From JBJXDT01 sp046153505 (GTDB taxonomy: Bacteria; Pseudomonadota; Gammaproteobacteria; Burkholderiales; Methylophilaceae): 53,693 nucleotides of DNA. The first letter of the stretch is position 1. Each line of letters opens with the position of its first letter. Location of the stretch: NCBI GenBank assembly GCA_046153505.1, contig JBJXDT010000119.1, positions 1 to 53,693 of the forward strand, in the 5' to 3' direction. A model generated the notes under the pieces. It saw only the letters and a list, made by a program, of their open reading frames with translations. It did not search any database and was not told the DNA's origin. A program made the translations under genes and the position numbers. This document shows positions 52,337 to 53,693 of this stretch, in pieces.

Positions 52337-52980
52337 ATTAATTGTAAGATATCAGCAGGTGTTTGTATCATTGTGTCTGCACCCCACTCTTGCGGCTTAT
52401 CTGATTTATCAATATACCCAAATAGTGCCACCGCGGTTTTCATGCCCGCCGCTTTACCTGCTTCAATATCTCGTGCAGCGTCGCCGATATAAATACAATT
52501 TTCAGATTTAACTTGTGCGACTTTACATGCGAGCATTAACGTTTCTGGTGAGGGTTTTGGTTTGGCGGCATCATCTCCACTTACCACGCAAACTGCACGT
52601 GTATGCAAACCTAAACTTTGTACCAAAGGCTGCGTAAACCGGCGTGGCTTGTTGGTAACAATTCCCCAGTTGATCTTTTGTTTTTCAAGCGTTCTTAGGA
52701 CTTGATCCATACCATCAAATAGTTTTGGTGATCGCGTAAAAACTTGGTCGTATAAATTCAAATACTCATCACGAAGTGCCAAAAAATTTGCATCACTTGG
52801 TGTGACTCCAAAACCTAAGCCAATCAAACCACGTGAACCATGCGAAGCTACTGGGCGAATTGTCAAATCTGATAGCATTGGTTTTCCGTGTTTTTTGAGC
52901 TGTAAATTAAGCGCAAACCCCAGATCCGGCGCGGTATCTACAAGCGTACCGTCAAGGTCAAATAGTACAGTGGTGATCAT
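52333..52980 (-). CDS. gph: phosphoglycolate phosphatase (HAD family)
   Basis: 215 aa HAD hydrolase. Motif I VLFDLDGTLVDTAPDLG (nucleophile Asp), motif II WGIVTNKPRR, motif III with KPKPSPETL, motif IV YIGDAARDIEAGKAAG. Removes 2-phosphoglycolate made during DNA repair or photorespiration-like reactions. ubiG-gph coupling is common in beta- and gammaproteobacteria; here ubiG overlaps it by 4 nt (ATGA). Confidence 0.93.
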   Translation of the reverse strand: MITTVLFDLDGTLVDTAPDLGFALNLQLKKHGKPMLSDLTIRPVASHGSRGLIGLGFGVTPSDANFLALRDEYLNLYDQVFTRSPKLFDGMDQVLRTLEKQKINWGIVTNKPRRFTQPLVQSLGLHTRAVCVVSGDDAAKPKPSPETLMLACKVAQVKSENCIYIGDAARDIEAGKAAGMKTAVALFGYIDKSDKPQEWGADTMIQTPADILQLI

Positions 52981-53678
52981 TTGACAAAATGCATCAAATA
53001 ATTCACAGAAGTATCCGTTCCAAGGCTATAAACTTGAGTGAGCGGATTGTAGCTCATGCCTGATTGATGCGCTAGCGACAAGCCTGTAAACCGCGCCCAG
53101 CCTGCCAATTCAGATGGTTTAATAAACTTTGCGTAGTCGTGTGTGCCACGTGGCAGGATATTAAGCACATATTCTGCGCCAATGACAGCAAACAAATAAG
53201 ACTTTGGATTTCGGTTAATGGTAGAAAAAAATACATGACCACCAGGTTTTACTAATTTGGCGCATGAGGCAACTACGCTGGTAGGATCTGGCACATGCTC
53301 AAGCATTTCCAAGCAAGTCACCACATCAAAACTTTCAGGCTGTTGTTCTGCAAGCTCTTCTACAGATCTCAGCTGATAATCAACCTTCACGCTACTTTCT
53401 AGGCTATGTAATTTTGCCACTTTGAGTGCTTTCTCGCCCAAATCAATCCCAGTGACAATCGCACCCTTTTAAGCCATTGATTCCGACAAGATGCCACCAC
53501 CACACCCAACATCAAGTACAGTTTTCCCAGTAAGCGGAATCAAATTATTAATAGAGTTTAAACGCAGAGGATTAATGTCGTGCAAGGGCTTAAATTCGCT
53601 GGTTTTGTCCCACCACTTGTGCGCTAACTCACTGAATTTACTGAGTTCCGCCGTGTCAAAATTTGAAGATTTACTCAT
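52977..53678 (-). pseudogene. ubiG: ubiG, ubiquinone biosynthesis O-methyltransferase, with in-frame stop codon
   Basis: 234 codons in one frame from ATG 53678 (MSKSSNFDTAELSKFSELAH), homologous to full UbiG (about 230 aa), interrupted by TAA at 53469-53471 (codon 70). The N-terminal piece ends with the SAM-binding VLDVGCGGGILSESMA; the other piece continues without any frame change as KGAIVTGIDLGEKALKVAKL and runs to the end with CLEMLEHVPDP and FFSTINRNPKSYLFAV. A single base change (for example CAA to TAA) explains it. UbiG is needed for ubiquinone, so sequence error, readthrough or another UbiG gene should be considered. Confidence 0.85.
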
Positions 53679-53693
53679 TTAAATTCACTCACT

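Noticed and set aside
52977..53678. Frameshift in ubiG
   Set aside because: The two pieces lie in the same frame; a single stop codon, not an insertion or deletion, separates them.
1..53693. CRISPR arrays, insertion sequences, prophage
   Set aside because: No regularly spaced repeats, transposase or phage genes found in either strand.

Overview
The window looks like a chromosomal segment of a methylotrophic betaproteobacterium, most likely Methylophilaceae (Methylotenera-like). The reasons are a complete N-methylglutamate (NMG) pathway operon for methylamine oxidation, a tetrahydromethanopterin biosynthesis gene (beta-RFAP synthase), a formaldehyde-activating-enzyme homologue, AT-rich composition and betaproteobacterial-type housekeeping genes. 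This is inferred from gene content; no 16S rRNA is present.

Layout. 1-4055: partial beta-RFAP synthase (-), divergent from ppsA and its regulator ppsR (+). 4087-6993: a clsB/ybhP-like pair and two unknown membrane-protein genes (-). 7056-9356: an APC-family amine permease preceded by three very small membrane proteins (-). 9664-19065: the NMG operon mgdABCD-gmaS-mgsABC (-), with a clear sigma70 promoter and a terminator; a divergent XRE-cupin regulator and a GNAT gene (+) sit at its head. 20403-23351: a Fae homologue, glutathione peroxidase, a chromate transporter and a 58-aa orphan. 23368-24015: a lytic transglycosylase.

24093-45793 is the most unusual part, about 22 kb on one strand. A 1504-aa multicopper oxidase (MCO) with fibronectin-III repeats is followed by two FKBP-type isomerases, a cytochrome c/periplasmic-binding-protein fusion, a SCO1-like copper chaperone, a lone cyclic-nucleotide-binding protein and a GspG pseudopilin. 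Upstream lies an atypical type II secretion/type IV pilus-like export operon (gspF-gspE-pilM-pilN-pilO-pilP/gspC-gspD and three pseudopilins) ending in a NarL-type response regulator, and before that a PAS-PAS-PAS histidine kinase carrying a duplicated H-x3-H-x2-C-x4-C motif. The order MCO-FKBP-cytochrome c resembles the mofABC operon of Leptothrix discophora (linked to Mn(II) oxidation). Pairing with a divergent T2SS resembles the OmpB/OxpG system of Geobacter. I read the locus as a self-contained, signal-controlled module for exporting and maturing an outer-surface MCO, possibly for metal oxidation; the substrate is unproven.

45846-53678: tRNA-Ser(GGA), a membrane adenylate cyclase (-), an aldehyde dehydrogenase with its DUF779 partner (+), 4.5S RNA (ffs), dnaX-ybaB-recR (+), then gph and ubiG (-). 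ubiG carries an in-frame TAA stop at codon 70, so it is a pseudogene, a recoded gene or a sequence error.
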